DNA of 64,000 nucleotides from Saprospiraceae bacterium (GTDB taxonomy: Bacteria > Bacteroidota > Bacteroidia > Chitinophagales > Saprospiraceae), in contig JALHQW010000033.1 of the NCBI GenBank assembly GCA_022841745.1, positions 18,150 through 82,149 on the forward strand, written 5' to 3'. The translations under genes and the position numbers were made by a program. Every line of letters starts with the position of its first letter. Within the stretch, counting starts at the first letter, position 1. The notes under the pieces were generated by a model. That model had not been told where the DNA came from and did no database searches. It saw nothing but the letters and a program-made list of their open reading frames with translations. Positions 51,347 through 62,990 of the stretch are shown here, piece after piece.

Positions 51347-51811
51347 CTACTTCTGCTCATCGAGCAACTGCACTTTTAAGAACAACATACCGTCGCTTTC
51401 GACTTCCAGCAGCTTTTCAATCAGCTTTTGTACTGCCTGCAGCCTGCCGTTGATTTCCCGGTGTAGTTCGTTGCCCTTGTCGGAGAGGCCAAAGTCGGCC
51501 ATTTTTAGGCCAGCGGATTGAGTGGTGAAAATGAGCCATTCTTCGAGGCGGGGACAGAGCACTATCAGTTTGTTCTTGTTTTTCGCATCTATAAAGACTT
51601 GAACGCCATGTCTTTCTTCCTTTTTTTGTAACCGCCCCAAGTATTCTGGTTGCTCAGTTCCGGGGTCTTGGTCAATCATCCCTTTGGCGCTTTGCTCTTT
51701 TGACAGCTTTTTCCCGACACGGAACTTGTCACCAACGGGCTTCACCTCTTTGCGGGGCACACCCAAGGCTCTCACCAAGACTTCGTCTGGTTTTCCTTCT
51801 ATGAAAATCAT
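51347..51811 (-). CDS. Small TOPRIM-like protein (partner of the second AAA ATPase)
   Basis: A 154-residue protein that opens MIFIEGKPDEVLVRAL, with a Glu in the position of the TOPRIM first motif. It then has MIDQDPG (about residues 50-56), a DxD-like metal motif, and later VLCPRLEEWLIF with another Glu. This spacing fits a compact TOPRIM-like nuclease fold of the RloB/DUF4435 style. Its start overlaps the stop of the AAA ATPase gene by four bases, so the two are co-translated. This is the second ATPase-plus-TOPRIM-like pair in the window; defence function is inferred from that architecture. Confidence 0.65.
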   Translation of the reverse strand: MIFIEGKPDEVLVRALGVPRKEVKPVGDKFRVGKKLSKEQSAKGMIDQDPGTEQPEYLGRLQKKEERHGVQVFIDAKNKNKLIVLCPRLEEWLIFTTQSAGLKMADFGLSDKGNELHREINGRLQAVQKLIEKLLEVESDGMLFLKVQLLDEQK

Positions 51812-52773
51812 GCTTCGACGAGTTGGTCGAGGTTGTAGAATACATCAGGGTCGGTAAGCTCGCCTAATTGATCGGGGGGAATAATGCGGACTTTTGTCTC
51901 ATAATCTTCCATATAAACTACCCCAACTGATAACTCCTCCGTAGGTGTTTTGGATATAATGGATGATAAAAGATAAGGGTTGTGCGTGGTCAAGAAATAC
52001 TGGTTGGTAGTGTCCAATGCGATTCGTTCAGCGATGTATTTGGTATAAAATGGGAAGGTATGGGCTTCTGGCTCGTCGAAAAGCAGGGTTGAGTTTTTAT
52101 TGCTTTCGATGGCGAGCATTAGGAAGATAATGCGCTTGATTGTTTCAGAAACGAGAGGGTATTTGAAATTGTATAGCTCGTCATTCTCTTCTTTCGTAAG
52201 CATTATTTCACGTTCGACTGGATTGATATTTAATCGGTATCCATTCTCTTTTAAGAAATCAGCGACTATTTTTCTTAGTTCTTTATTAGAGTAAATCAAT
52301 AGAGGCAGATTGTCTCCATCAGGAGCAGAAAGATGGTTGAGGTCTGTGCCTCCATAATTTGTTAAATGTTTATTGAAATTATAAATTCTAACACCTAAGT
52401 CAGAAAAAGCACCACTTGCAACTGAACCTTCACCTTTGAGATTAACCGAAAATCGCTGCTTTAATTGGCCATGAAGTGCTTGAAGAAAAGTGAAGTTCAA
52501 TTCTTTTTTGCTATATGAAAAGTCTGCCTTTTCACCATTTATTTCTATTTGAATTGGCACAGAAATGTCAAAATTATAAAACAAATCAGATACAACTGTG
52601 AATCTAAACGTTTCACGAAATCTTCTTGGCAAGTTATGAGACAACAACGCCACCCCCTCCAAAATATTCGTCTTCCCCTTGTTCGGCTCCCCAATAAACA
52701 CGTTCACCCGCTTGCAGTCCAGTTCCATCTCACGGATGGACTTAAAATGGCTTATTTTCAGTTGCTTAATCAT
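51808..52773 (-). CDS. AAA family ATPase (OLD-like) of a second putative defence pair
   Basis: A 321-residue ATPase: IKQLKISHFKSIREMELDCKRVNVFIGEPNKGKTNILEGVALL, with Walker A GEPNKGKT (about residues 28-35), Walker B TLLFDEPEAHTFPFYTKYIAERI (about 225-247) and the LTTHNPYLLSSII motif. It is closer to DUF4435- or AbiL-linked ATPases than to the 36803 gene; the two pairs are not recent copies of one another. The ATG at 52773 is preferred over an upstream TTG at 52779. It overlaps the downstream TOPRIM-like gene. Confidence 0.78.
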   Translation of the reverse strand: MIKQLKISHFKSIREMELDCKRVNVFIGEPNKGKTNILEGVALLSHNLPRRFRETFRFTVVSDLFYNFDISVPIQIEINGEKADFSYSKKELNFTFLQALHGQLKQRFSVNLKGEGSVASGAFSDLGVRIYNFNKHLTNYGGTDLNHLSAPDGDNLPLLIYSNKELRKIVADFLKENGYRLNINPVEREIMLTKEENDELYNFKYPLVSETIKRIIFLMLAIESNKNSTLLFDEPEAHTFPFYTKYIAERIALDTTNQYFLTTHNPYLLSSIISKTPTEELSVGVVYMEDYETKVRIIPPDQLGELTDPDVFYNLDQLVEA

Positions 52774-52811
52774 TGACAATCATTTGACTACAAAACTACG
52801 GAAAATCTTGT

Positions 52812-55886
<3,075 letters not shown>

Positions 55887-56186
55887 GTAAAAAAGACTGG
55901 GTTTGCCGTGAAAAAGGAACTAACAGTTGTCCGGCATGTATGTTCTGGCGATGCGGGGCGAAGGTAGGGATTTTTGGGGAAAAGGCCGTTGCTGCGAAAA
56001 GCTGGGAATGAGATTTTTGCGGTTGGGTGCTGGTGCAAAGGGGCTTGGATTCTTTGCCTCACGCAACGCCACCACGAGCGCAACGCTTTGCCGTTCAAAA
56101 TGGGGTGGAGCGAGTTCCTATGGTACTCCTTCCTTTTTTTGCACAGTTGGTGACGAAAGACCAAAACTGGGCAACTGGAAGCCGAT

Positions 56187-56425
56187 GCATGGCAACTTGT
56201 TTTTATGGTTGGGCGACTTTTTGATTTGGACGGGCGGCGGGAAGGAAAAGGCGGGCGACGGGAAGAGGACGCATGGGAACTTGTTTTTATGGATGGACAA
56301 CTTTTTGATTTGGAAAGGCGGCGGGTGAAAAAAGGCGGCCGGCGGGAAGGGCACGCATGGCAACCTGTTTTTATGGAGGGGCGACTTTTTGATTTGGAAA
56401 GGCGGCGGGTGAAAAAAGGGGTACC
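56187..56425. repeat. 84-bp tandem repeat array upstream of the recombinase gene
   Basis: Related units begin at 56187, 56271 and 56355 (gcatggcaacttgtttttat and variants), each followed by gactttttgatttgg and a G-rich tail. The third unit is incomplete. The 84-base period is twice the 42-base period of the other array, but the sequences are unrelated. It fills most of the 631-base gap 55887-56517. No gene is called here. Confidence 0.85.
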
Positions 56426-56517
56426 TGGAGCATTTCATCAACACCCATCAAAATAAAGTCGTACAAAATTGTGCGTACCGTATTGTTTTTGTTTATTTCG
56501 AGCGAAAAACATACGAC

Positions 56518-58230
56518 ATGAGAACACTCCCCACCGTAACGCTCGAAATGGGCTTGGCCGACGGAAAAGACGTTTGGAAAGTTTATTACCCATATGCTGA
56601 CCAAGCCATCAAGGCGCCACTTGAACAATTAGGCCTATATTACGAGCCATTGCTGCGCAGCGCTGCACTGCCTGCCCATGACGGCCTCCTTGAAAAAGTC
56701 CGTACCAGCCTCTCCGATATTGCCTATATAGTAGTAAAGGGCAACCATCAGGAACCGCCAAAGCCAATCGAGGCATCAACCATTAATAACCCAGCGCCCG
56801 AAAAACCGAGCGTTGCTGCCAGCTCACTCCTACATCGTGGCGAGCATCGGATAAAAATAACCATGCCATACGAAACTGCACTAATCAAACTTGTGCGCAG
56901 CATCGAAGATGCCCGCTGGAGCCGAACCCACCGTTGCTGGCACCTGCCCCGCACCAAGGAGGCATGGGCAGCGTTGAACGCTTTATTCTCTGTAGCCGTA
57001 GAGGGAAAAACGACCAATGAAGCCGAACCCGCCATAAGCACACCACCAAAAACCAAAACACAACCTGGCAAGGAAACACGCCAAGCAGCGGAAATAACCG
57101 ACAAGATAACCATACTGGCGCACCCAAAACGCACGGACATCATCGGCCTGCGGCTGCCCAAGGAAATGGCGCCCGACCACCTGGCCACTGTGAAAAACAT
57201 ACATGGCCGCCGCTGGAACCCCGAGGCCATGCTATGGGAGCTGCCCAATACCCGGCTCACCATGCGGTTTTTGGAAAAATACCTGAAGGAACACCTTCGG
57301 TGGACGTTCCAGCCTGACGTTGAAAAACTGCCCGAAAGGTTGGAGACTGCCCCGGCCACGCCGTTTTTGAGCAAGGAACCGCCAAAGGCGAAATACGAGG
57401 CGGCGGTGGTGGCGCTGGAGCAGCATCTCCTCTTGGTTAGGTACAGTTGGCGAACCATAAAGGCTTATAAAAATTGTTTTCGAGAGTTCATCAGGCATTA
57501 TGACGACATAAAACCGACAACCATCAGCCGTCCACAGATTGAGCAGTACATTGTACAACTCATCAAAAAGGACAATATTTCTGAATCGTACCAAAACCAA
57601 ATTTTGAGTGCCATCAAGTTTTTCTATACAAACGTGGCCAGACAAGAGGAAAAGGTCATGGATTTGCTCCGCCCCAAGAAGCAGCAGAAACTCCCACAAG
57701 TGCTAACGGAAGATGAAGTGGCGAGGTTGTTCAGGGTTGTCGGCAACCCCAAGCACAAATGCATACTGATGCTAATTTATTCGGCAGGCCTGCGGCTTGG
57801 AGAAACAGTCAACATCAGGATTTCAGATGTGCAGCACAAGGAGAATCGGCTGTTTGTAAGGGGCGCCAAGGGCAAGAAAGACCGGTGCACCCTGCTTTCG
57901 GACAAAATGTGGGCGCTCCTAAAGGATTACATGGATGTATTTGCCCCCTTGGAATGGCTTTTTGAAGGCCAAACCGGAGGGCAGTATTCTGTTAGGAGCA
58001 TCCAAGCTATATTTGATAAGGCAAGGAACGATTCTCGCATCAATCGTTTTGCAACTGTACACACGCTTAGGCACAGTTTCGCCACGCACTTGCTGGAAAA
58101 GGGAGTTGACCTACGTTATATTCAGGACTTCTTAGGCCACGAAAGCAGTAGAACCACTGAGATTTACACGCAAATCACGAAGAAAGGTCTGCAAAAAATA
58201 AAAAGCCCCTTAGATGATTTGGACTTGTAA
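56518..58230 (+). CDS. Tyrosine recombinase with duplicated N-terminal HARP-like module
   Basis: A 570-residue integrase. The C-terminal 290 residues are a full tyrosine recombinase: core-binding domain (WRTIKAYKNCFREFIRHY), LTEDEVARLF, catalytic Arg in SAGLRLGE, HTLRHSFATHLLEKG with His and Arg, LGHESSRTTEIYTQI with His and nucleophile Tyr. It ends IKSPLDDLDL, much like the RSPLD ending of integron integrases. The N-terminal 280 residues are unusual: two repeats with R.W.....CWHLP-type and RRWNPEAMLWELP cores (about residues 125-150 and 225-255) recall HARP or WGR-like nucleic acid domains. It lies directly before the proposed cassette array, in the same orientation. TTGTGCGTA occurs on both sides of the gene (56469-56477 and 58296-58304). 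Confidence 0.88.
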   Translation: MRTLPTVTLEMGLADGKDVWKVYYPYADQAIKAPLEQLGLYYEPLLRSAALPAHDGLLEKVRTSLSDIAYIVVKGNHQEPPKPIEASTINNPAPEKPSVAASSLLHRGEHRIKITMPYETALIKLVRSIEDARWSRTHRCWHLPRTKEAWAALNALFSVAVEGKTTNEAEPAISTPPKTKTQPGKETRQAAEITDKITILAHPKRTDIIGLRLPKEMAPDHLATVKNIHGRRWNPEAMLWELPNTRLTMRFLEKYLKEHLRWTFQPDVEKLPERLETAPATPFLSKEPPKAKYEAAVVALEQHLLLVRYSWRTIKAYKNCFREFIRHYDDIKPTTISRPQIEQYIVQLIKKDNISESYQNQILSAIKFFYTNVARQEEKVMDLLRPKKQQKLPQVLTEDEVARLFRVVGNPKHKCILMLIYSAGLRLGETVNIRISDVQHKENRLFVRGAKGKKDRCTLLSDKMWALLKDYMDVFAPLEWLFEGQTGGQYSVRSIQAIFDKARNDSRINRFATVHTLRHSFATHLLEKGVDLRYIQDFLGHESSRTTEIYTQITKKGLQKIKSPLDDLDL

Positions 58231-58295
58231 ATTTTTCAGTATGTTTGCCAATGCTTTGTTGTTCTTGTTGGCCGATAAATTAGAACTTTAACATT

Positions 58296-58389
58296 TTGTG
58301 CGTAATATTTTCGGTTCAGTTGGGCACAAAGCGGAAATACACGCAATTGCGGACATGTATGGAGTTGCGTGTATACGCGAGTTAGCAAC
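58296..58389 (+). other. Candidate recombination site next to the recombinase (attI or attC-like)
   Basis: A 10-bp stem ATACACGCAA/TTGCGTGTAT (58337-58346 with 58365-58374) is followed by ACGCGA and GTTAGCAAC (58381-58389), an R'-like box. That box is the reverse complement of GTTGCTAAC at 60728-60736. It would mark the front edge of cassette 1. Whether it acts as attI or as an attC of an earlier cassette is unclear. Confidence 0.55.
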
Positions 58390-58426
58390 AACAATAAAAA
58401 AATAACAATAAAATATAATAAATAAA

Positions 58427-60124
58427 ATGAACGAAAATCCCCCAGAGCATCAAGGAAAAGAAAGTAAACCGGAAAGCAGTTCCCTAATCCGAGAAATTTT
58501 TATTGTGTTACCCAGTTGGATTTTCAACCAACTTTTGCGGATTTTCTTCAACTCCAAACGTGAAAAATCCTTTGGATACTATTTGGGCATTGTAAGTTTC
58601 CTTATCACAGTAGCATCAGCATACACGACCTATATTGGCATAAACTACTTTATTTCACATTGGATACCCTGCTTGTTTTTAACAATAGGAATACAAGGAA
58701 TTCTATTCGCTACAAGTTGGAGGATTGGGGAAGGAATTAACCAAGAAAAAGTTCCACCATATTTAATAATCAGTTACCTCATTACTTTCATATTGTCTGC
58801 ATTTTTTTCATATTCAGCGCTATTAGACCAAATTTACGAAAAAAGTAGACGCCAACAAGATGAATACAATCGTTCGATTAAACAAGCATTAGTAATCACA
58901 TCAAAAGTTTCAGACAGGATTGAAACAAATAACAAGGAAAAATACGTTCCTGTCGTTAATTCACTCAATTCATGGTTCAACTCACAAACCAATTATATAA
59001 ACTCAAATGCGTCGCTTCGGGAGTTAAGAAATCAATTCATTACAAAACAGGCAGAGTACAATAGATTATTAGATACTTATAGCAGAGAGGTAAATCATGG
59101 AATCACACCAAATGATAGAGGTATCACAGCAGGAGGGAGAGGCTCAATTGCTATTCAGTATGAAAATCGGGCACAGAGGTATTATTTCTCACAACTACAA
59201 CCTATTGAGAGGAGGGTAAATCAAATTGATAGTGCTGAAACCGTGCTAAAACAGAAATTCAATGTGCTTTCAAACAGACTTACTTCGGAAAATTTAAACA
59301 ACTTAAATGCAGCATACAATGACTATAAAGCAACTGTAATAGAATATATTCAAAATGATGCACGAATAGTTGATGTTCCACAGGATATTGTAAAGCAAAT
59401 TACTGAAAACTCTCCAATCAATACTTTTTTGCAACAAAAAGATAATATTACTTTTGATACAATTAGTTCCATTGAAGGAGTTAGAAAAGAATTGATTAAA
59501 TTCGTAAAAATAGTTCCAAAATCCGAAGTAAGATATGTTGAACGGTATTTAGACGATATTGAAACCATTGGAAAATATGGTGGTGAAAAGGCACACCCGT
59601 TTGTGCTGGCTATAAATGAACTACTATATCTTAATAGAATAACTTTCTTACCACTATTTTTAGCATTGGGCATTGATTTGCTGATTTTGCTTTGCGGGTT
59701 ACTATTAGCAAAGCCAAAATCCTTTTTAAAAATGAATTCTATCAAGGATTTAAAAAAATATGATGACCTAATAGTACAATATATTTTCTCATTAGATTTA
59801 GAAGACTTCAAATCCAAGTCAAAAAACGCCTATATAAACAGATTGGTTGAAATATTAAGGCTCCTAAACTCCGATTTGGAAGAAGCATACAATGGGCTTC
59901 CCGCATTTATCGAAGGAGATAAAATTAATAATCAAAATTTAGCAAAAGAGATTGGCAGTTTAATAGCATTAAAATTTGCAGTAAAAAATCCAGTTAACGG
60001 TAGAATATATTTGAAAGTCGAATTTTTAATGTGGGCTACCGAGCAGATTTTAAACTCAAAATTTAGCGACGCTTCTTTGGAGGACATCCTTAAAGCGATT
60101 TCACAAGCAATTAAATATAAATAA
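58427..60124 (+). CDS. Large membrane protein with long non-membrane domain, unknown (cassette 1)
   Basis: A 565-residue protein with three or four hydrophobic segments in residues 45-135, then about 270 residues of helical, partly coiled-coil sequence (QYENRAQRYYFSQLQPIERRVNQI), another membrane segment (about 405-425, FLPLFLALGIDLLILLCGLL) and a helical C-terminal domain. The layout suggests a membrane sensor or effector with a large external or internal loop. It belongs to an AT-rich insert whose composition differs sharply from the host genes, a sign of transfer. The next gene follows after one base. I do not recognise the family. Confidence 0.75.
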   Translation: MNENPPEHQGKESKPESSSLIREIFIVLPSWIFNQLLRIFFNSKREKSFGYYLGIVSFLITVASAYTTYIGINYFISHWIPCLFLTIGIQGILFATSWRIGEGINQEKVPPYLIISYLITFILSAFFSYSALLDQIYEKSRRQQDEYNRSIKQALVITSKVSDRIETNNKEKYVPVVNSLNSWFNSQTNYINSNASLRELRNQFITKQAEYNRLLDTYSREVNHGITPNDRGITAGGRGSIAIQYENRAQRYYFSQLQPIERRVNQIDSAETVLKQKFNVLSNRLTSENLNNLNAAYNDYKATVIEYIQNDARIVDVPQDIVKQITENSPINTFLQQKDNITFDTISSIEGVRKELIKFVKIVPKSEVRYVERYLDDIETIGKYGGEKAHPFVLAINELLYLNRITFLPLFLALGIDLLILLCGLLLAKPKSFLKMNSIKDLKKYDDLIVQYIFSLDLEDFKSKSKNAYINRLVEILRLLNSDLEEAYNGLPAFIEGDKINNQNLAKEIGSLIALKFAVKNPVNGRIYLKVEFLMWATEQILNSKFSDASLEDILKAISQAIKYK

Positions 60125-60125
60125 A

Positions 60126-60725
60126 ATGGAACCAACATTAGATTGTACTTTATCAGATTTAACTCCGTATGAGAGATTTCAATGTCTTATGCAGGGAGTT
60201 GGAGGCTACGAGTTGTCGTGGACAATTTTTGGTATAGTCGCATCCGCCTTTGTGTACTATTTAGCCACAGTTCAATTTCGGAACAATAAAAACGGACCGA
60301 ATGTAGTAATTGGGTGGCTAACGAGCATGGGTATTATTTTCTTTCTCCTTCATCAATTTGGGTGGGGCAAAATTGTGGGAAAAGATGAAAATTTAGGACT
60401 TTTATCTTTTGTTTTAGCCGCAATAGCATCTATTGTTGTTGTTATACTCCTTTTGCGGAAATCCGACGACGAAAAATGGGCAAATAATTATAAGGTAATT
60501 AATGGGTCAATAGTAATTACCGTTTGCGTGGCAATGTTAGTCTCCTTTGGGAAAGGTGTTACTTCAATGACATTTGGATTGTTGTTTGGTTTTACATCTG
60601 GTGTGTCCCTCGGTATGTTTATTGTTTCGTTAATGAGAATGAATAAAAGCAAGGTAATGCCAGGAAAAGACAAGGAAGCAGAAGATTGGCGAAAAAGAGA
60701 CCCAAAAATTGGGGATGATAAATAA
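60126..60725 (+). CDS. Small multi-pass membrane protein, unknown (cassette 1)
   Basis: A 199-residue protein with about five hydrophobic segments (around 31-48, 64-78, 90-110, 126-144 and 148-168) and a charged cytoplasmic tail (KDKEAEDWRKRDPK). Cys residues and a hydrophilic N-terminus (MEPTLDCTLSDLTPYERFQC) precede the first segment. It follows the large membrane protein by one base, so the two are co-transcribed and probably act together. AT-rich like its partner. Its stop is three bases before the attC-like site. No function known. Confidence 0.75.
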   Translation: MEPTLDCTLSDLTPYERFQCLMQGVGGYELSWTIFGIVASAFVYYLATVQFRNNKNGPNVVIGWLTSMGIIFFLLHQFGWGKIVGKDENLGLLSFVLAAIASIVVVILLLRKSDDEKWANNYKVINGSIVITVCVAMLVSFGKGVTSMTFGLLFGFTSGVSLGMFIVSLMRMNKSKVMPGKDKEAEDWRKRDPKIGDDK

Positions 60726-60727
60726 AA

Positions 60728-60818
60728 GTTGCTAACAATGCATGGTCGCCTATGCTGCCCAAGCCCAACGCTCAAAGCCAACGCAGGGCAGCACAGCGTC
60801 CATGCTCACGTTCGGCGA
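60728..60818 (+). other. attC-like site of cassette 1
   Basis: GTTGCTAAC (R''-like, 60728-60736) is followed by an imperfect hairpin: GCATGG/CCATGC (60740-60745, 60800-60805), CGC/GCG, and TGCTGCCC/GGGCAGCA (60753-60760, 60786-60793), with unpaired bases between the stems and a 25-base loop, then GTTCGGCGA (60810-60818). The left edge TAACAAT and right edge resemble classical attC sites. The R' box GTTCGGC differs from the GTTRRRY consensus at one base. Confidence 0.65.
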
Positions 60819-60942
60819 AACCAGAAGAAATGAAAAATAAAATAATAAAATATAAAAACGGCAGGCTCCCCGAAACTGCCTCAACAAGAAGTAGGGCGAA
60901 ACAGCCGAAAGCGTCAGAGTAGGCAAACAACACCACAACCTT

Positions 60943-61419
60943 ATGCGAAAGAACCCAATCTTACTTTTGATTTTAGCTTGTTGTTGCACATTGGTCTGCC
61001 AAGCACAGCAGGTGCTAAACTCCACGGGCAACAGCATTTCAGGCAACAACCTATTGATTGAATATTCAGTTGGGGAAGTTGCCACCGCCACTACTGGCAC
61101 TCCCGGTGCTGGAAATTACTTCACGGCGGGCGTCATCCAACCTACCTATTGGATTGTCAATGATGTTAATGACTTGTTCGGCGATGGTTACAACCTGAAA
61201 GCATTTCCAAACCCTACTTCAAATCAACTGACAATCGAGACCGACTTTGAGGATTTTACAAATTATCGCTTCACCAACCAATTGGGGCAAACCCTTGTCA
61301 GCGGTAGTTTTGATTATTCTCCATTGGATTTGTTTTGGATGCCCCAAGGCACTTACAATCTGACGCTGACCTCGAAGAATGAACAAATTTTCAAAACAAT
61401 CAAAATCATCAAACAATGA
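60943..61419 (+). CDS. Small T9SS sorting-domain protein (cassette 2)
   Basis: A 158-residue secreted protein with a signal peptide (about residues 1-21, [10 protein letters not shown]), a short beta segment ([22 protein letters not shown] ... [11 protein letters not shown]) common to many Bacteroidota surface proteins, and a T9SS sorting domain in its second half ([19 protein letters not shown] ... [11 protein letters not shown]). It overlaps the collagen-like gene by four bases (ATGA), so the pair is co-translated. The short body suggests it works as a partner of that protein. Confidence 0.8.
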   Translation: MRKNPILLLILACCCTLVCQAQQVLNSTGNSISGNNLLIEYSVGEVATATTGTPGAGNYFTAGVIQPTYWIVNDVNDLFGDGYNLKAFPNPTSNQLTIETDFEDFTNYRFTNQLGQTLVSGSFDYSPLDLFWMPQGTYNLTLTSKNEQIFKTIKIIKQ

Positions 61420-62864
61420 AAGTAACCCTCTCCACTCTTTTCTTTTTGCTAATTGCAGGTTTTTTGTTTGCACAAATACCGCAAGCCATCAATTATCAGG
61501 CTATCGCTCGTGAGACCAACGGAACGCCGATATCTACGGGCAGTCTTGCATCTGTTCAGTTTGAAATATTGGAAGGTAGTCCTACTGGCAGCCAGATTTT
61601 TAATGAGACCCACCAAAACGTTTCACTAAGCCCAACCGGACTTTTCAACCTCAAAATTGGGTCAATCAATCAGGCTCAGTTCTCAGGTATTAACTGGTCA
61701 ACAGGCGCTAAATATCTAAAGGTTACGATAAACGGGAACATCACCTCAGCAGCAACCGAAATGTTGAGTGTGCCTTATGCACTTTACGCCGCTTCTGGAG
61801 TTGGCACTCCAGGCCCGCAAGGTATTCAAGGGCCTTCTGGTCCGCAAGGCCCGCAGGGTGCAACTGGTGCACAAGGAGCAACTGGTGCGACTGGCCCGCA
61901 AGGGCCGGCTGGTGCAATAGGACCACAGGGGGCAACAGGGCCACAGGGAGCGGCTGGACCGCAAGGAGCGACAGGCCCACAAGGCCCGGCTGGACCGACA
62001 CAGACACTTTCAATCAATGGTAATATTTTGAGTATAAGTGGAAGTGGAGGGAATAGTGTAACTCTGCCTAATGGAGGGACATCTGGAGGTATTACGCTGT
62101 TACCACAAACTATTGAGACTTATGCGCAAAACCATGTCCCAATAGGCGTTACTGTTGCTGCGGCCTCAAATGACGGTAATGTTCTTTATGTTGGAACCTA
62201 TTCCGATGCTAATCAGCCGACTACTTCTGCAATGTTGTTTCGGTTCGAGAGAGATGCAAATGGATTTTATCATAAGACCCATCAATTGAGCGGCGTTCAC
62301 ATAACATCCATCGCTTTTATTGGCAATGACGTTTACTATTGTTCCTACCAATATTTTCCTAATCAAGGATATGAAGGCACTATTTTAAAGGGAGGTATTA
62401 ATGATATAGGAGGAACAGCAATGTCGATAAATCCTGCCTTGGCTTTTCCAAATCTGGTAACTGAAATTACCGCTGACGGAGCGAATTTGTTGATTTCTCA
62501 TTCTGGAACTTGGAAAAAATATCAAAGCGTCTCAACAGCCTTGATTAACCTCAACCAAAATGTTGCCTTCACCCTGCCAAGTGGTCCATCGTTGGGGGGA
62601 GCCGAAGTTGTGTTTGATGGCACCTACTATTTTTTGTATTATGTGGAAAGCAGTGTCGCTAAAATTGGGAAATTTGACTTGAACAAGAATTTCGTTTCCT
62701 CTACAAATGCTGATGCAAGTTTAGTGAACGCTTGGGGCCAAGTTGCAAACTTTACAAATGCAAAATTTGTAAAATGTTCCTATTTGGTAAGTGCCATGTA
62801 CTCTGCACCGAATACGTTAGTTCCATTTCCGGTCATTACAACCACCACCATAACAAAACCGTGA
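61416..62864 (+). CDS. Collagen-like secreted protein (cassette 2)
   Basis: A 482-residue secreted protein. It has a signal peptide (residues 1-19), an N-terminal domain with the familiar [15 protein letters not shown] opening and [12 protein letters not shown] ending, then 22 Gly-X-Y triplets at about residues 130-195 rich in GPQ and GAT, and a C-terminal domain of about 290 residues that looks like a beta-propeller. Collagen-like triple helices make trimeric surface fibres. There is no sorting domain at its C-terminus; the co-translated partner carries one. The GXY block (61803-62000) is GC-rich and repetitive, so its length may vary among strains. Confidence 0.82.
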   Translation: MKVTLSTLFFLLIAGFLFAQIPQAINYQAIARETNGTPISTGSLASVQFEILEGSPTGSQIFNETHQNVSLSPTGLFNLKIGSINQAQFSGINWSTGAKYLKVTINGNITSAATEMLSVPYALYAASGVGTPGPQGIQGPSGPQGPQGATGAQGATGATGPQGPAGAIGPQGATGPQGAAGPQGATGPQGPAGPTQTLSINGNILSISGSGGNSVTLPNGGTSGGITLLPQTIETYAQNHVPIGVTVAAASNDGNVLYVGTYSDANQPTTSAMLFRFERDANGFYHKTHQLSGVHITSIAFIGNDVYYCSYQYFPNQGYEGTILKGGINDIGGTAMSINPALAFPNLVTEITADGANLLISHSGTWKKYQSVSTALINLNQNVAFTLPSGPSLGGAEVVFDGTYYFLYYVESSVAKIGKFDLNKNFVSSTNADASLVNAWGQVANFTNAKFVKCSYLVSAMYSAPNTLVPFPVITTTTITKP

Positions 62865-62929
62865 AACCAACTCGTCAAGACATACTTGCTGATTACTGAG
62901 TTACATTTGTAACAGACGTTTTAGAAAGA

Positions 62930-62963
62930 GAAGCCGTTGTAAGTGGAAATTTGCAACGGCTTC
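62930..62963 (+). terminator. Rho-independent terminator after the collagen-like gene
   Basis: A 10-bp stem GAAGCCGTTG/CAACGGCTTC with a 14-base loop is followed by CCCTATTTTT, 65 bases after the stop codon. Confidence 0.8.
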
Positions 62964-62965
62964 CC

Positions 62966-62973
62966 TATTTTTG
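62966..62973 (+). promoter_or_regulatory. -7 promoter element of the Rpn-like gene
   Basis: TATTTTTG immediately follows the terminator and lies 18 bases before the nuclease-like start codon, so that gene has its own promoter. Confidence 0.55.
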
Positions 62974-62990
62974 CAGAAAAATAATCAAAA

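Noticed and set aside
56187..56425. 84-bp units as an attC array
   Set aside because: They lack the GTT/AAC boxes and long hairpins seen at 60728-60818 and 63878-63991.
55927..56456. Reading frames on both strands through the 84-bp repeats
   Set aside because: They exist on both strands because the repeat period is a multiple of three; composition is repetitive and no protein feature is visible.
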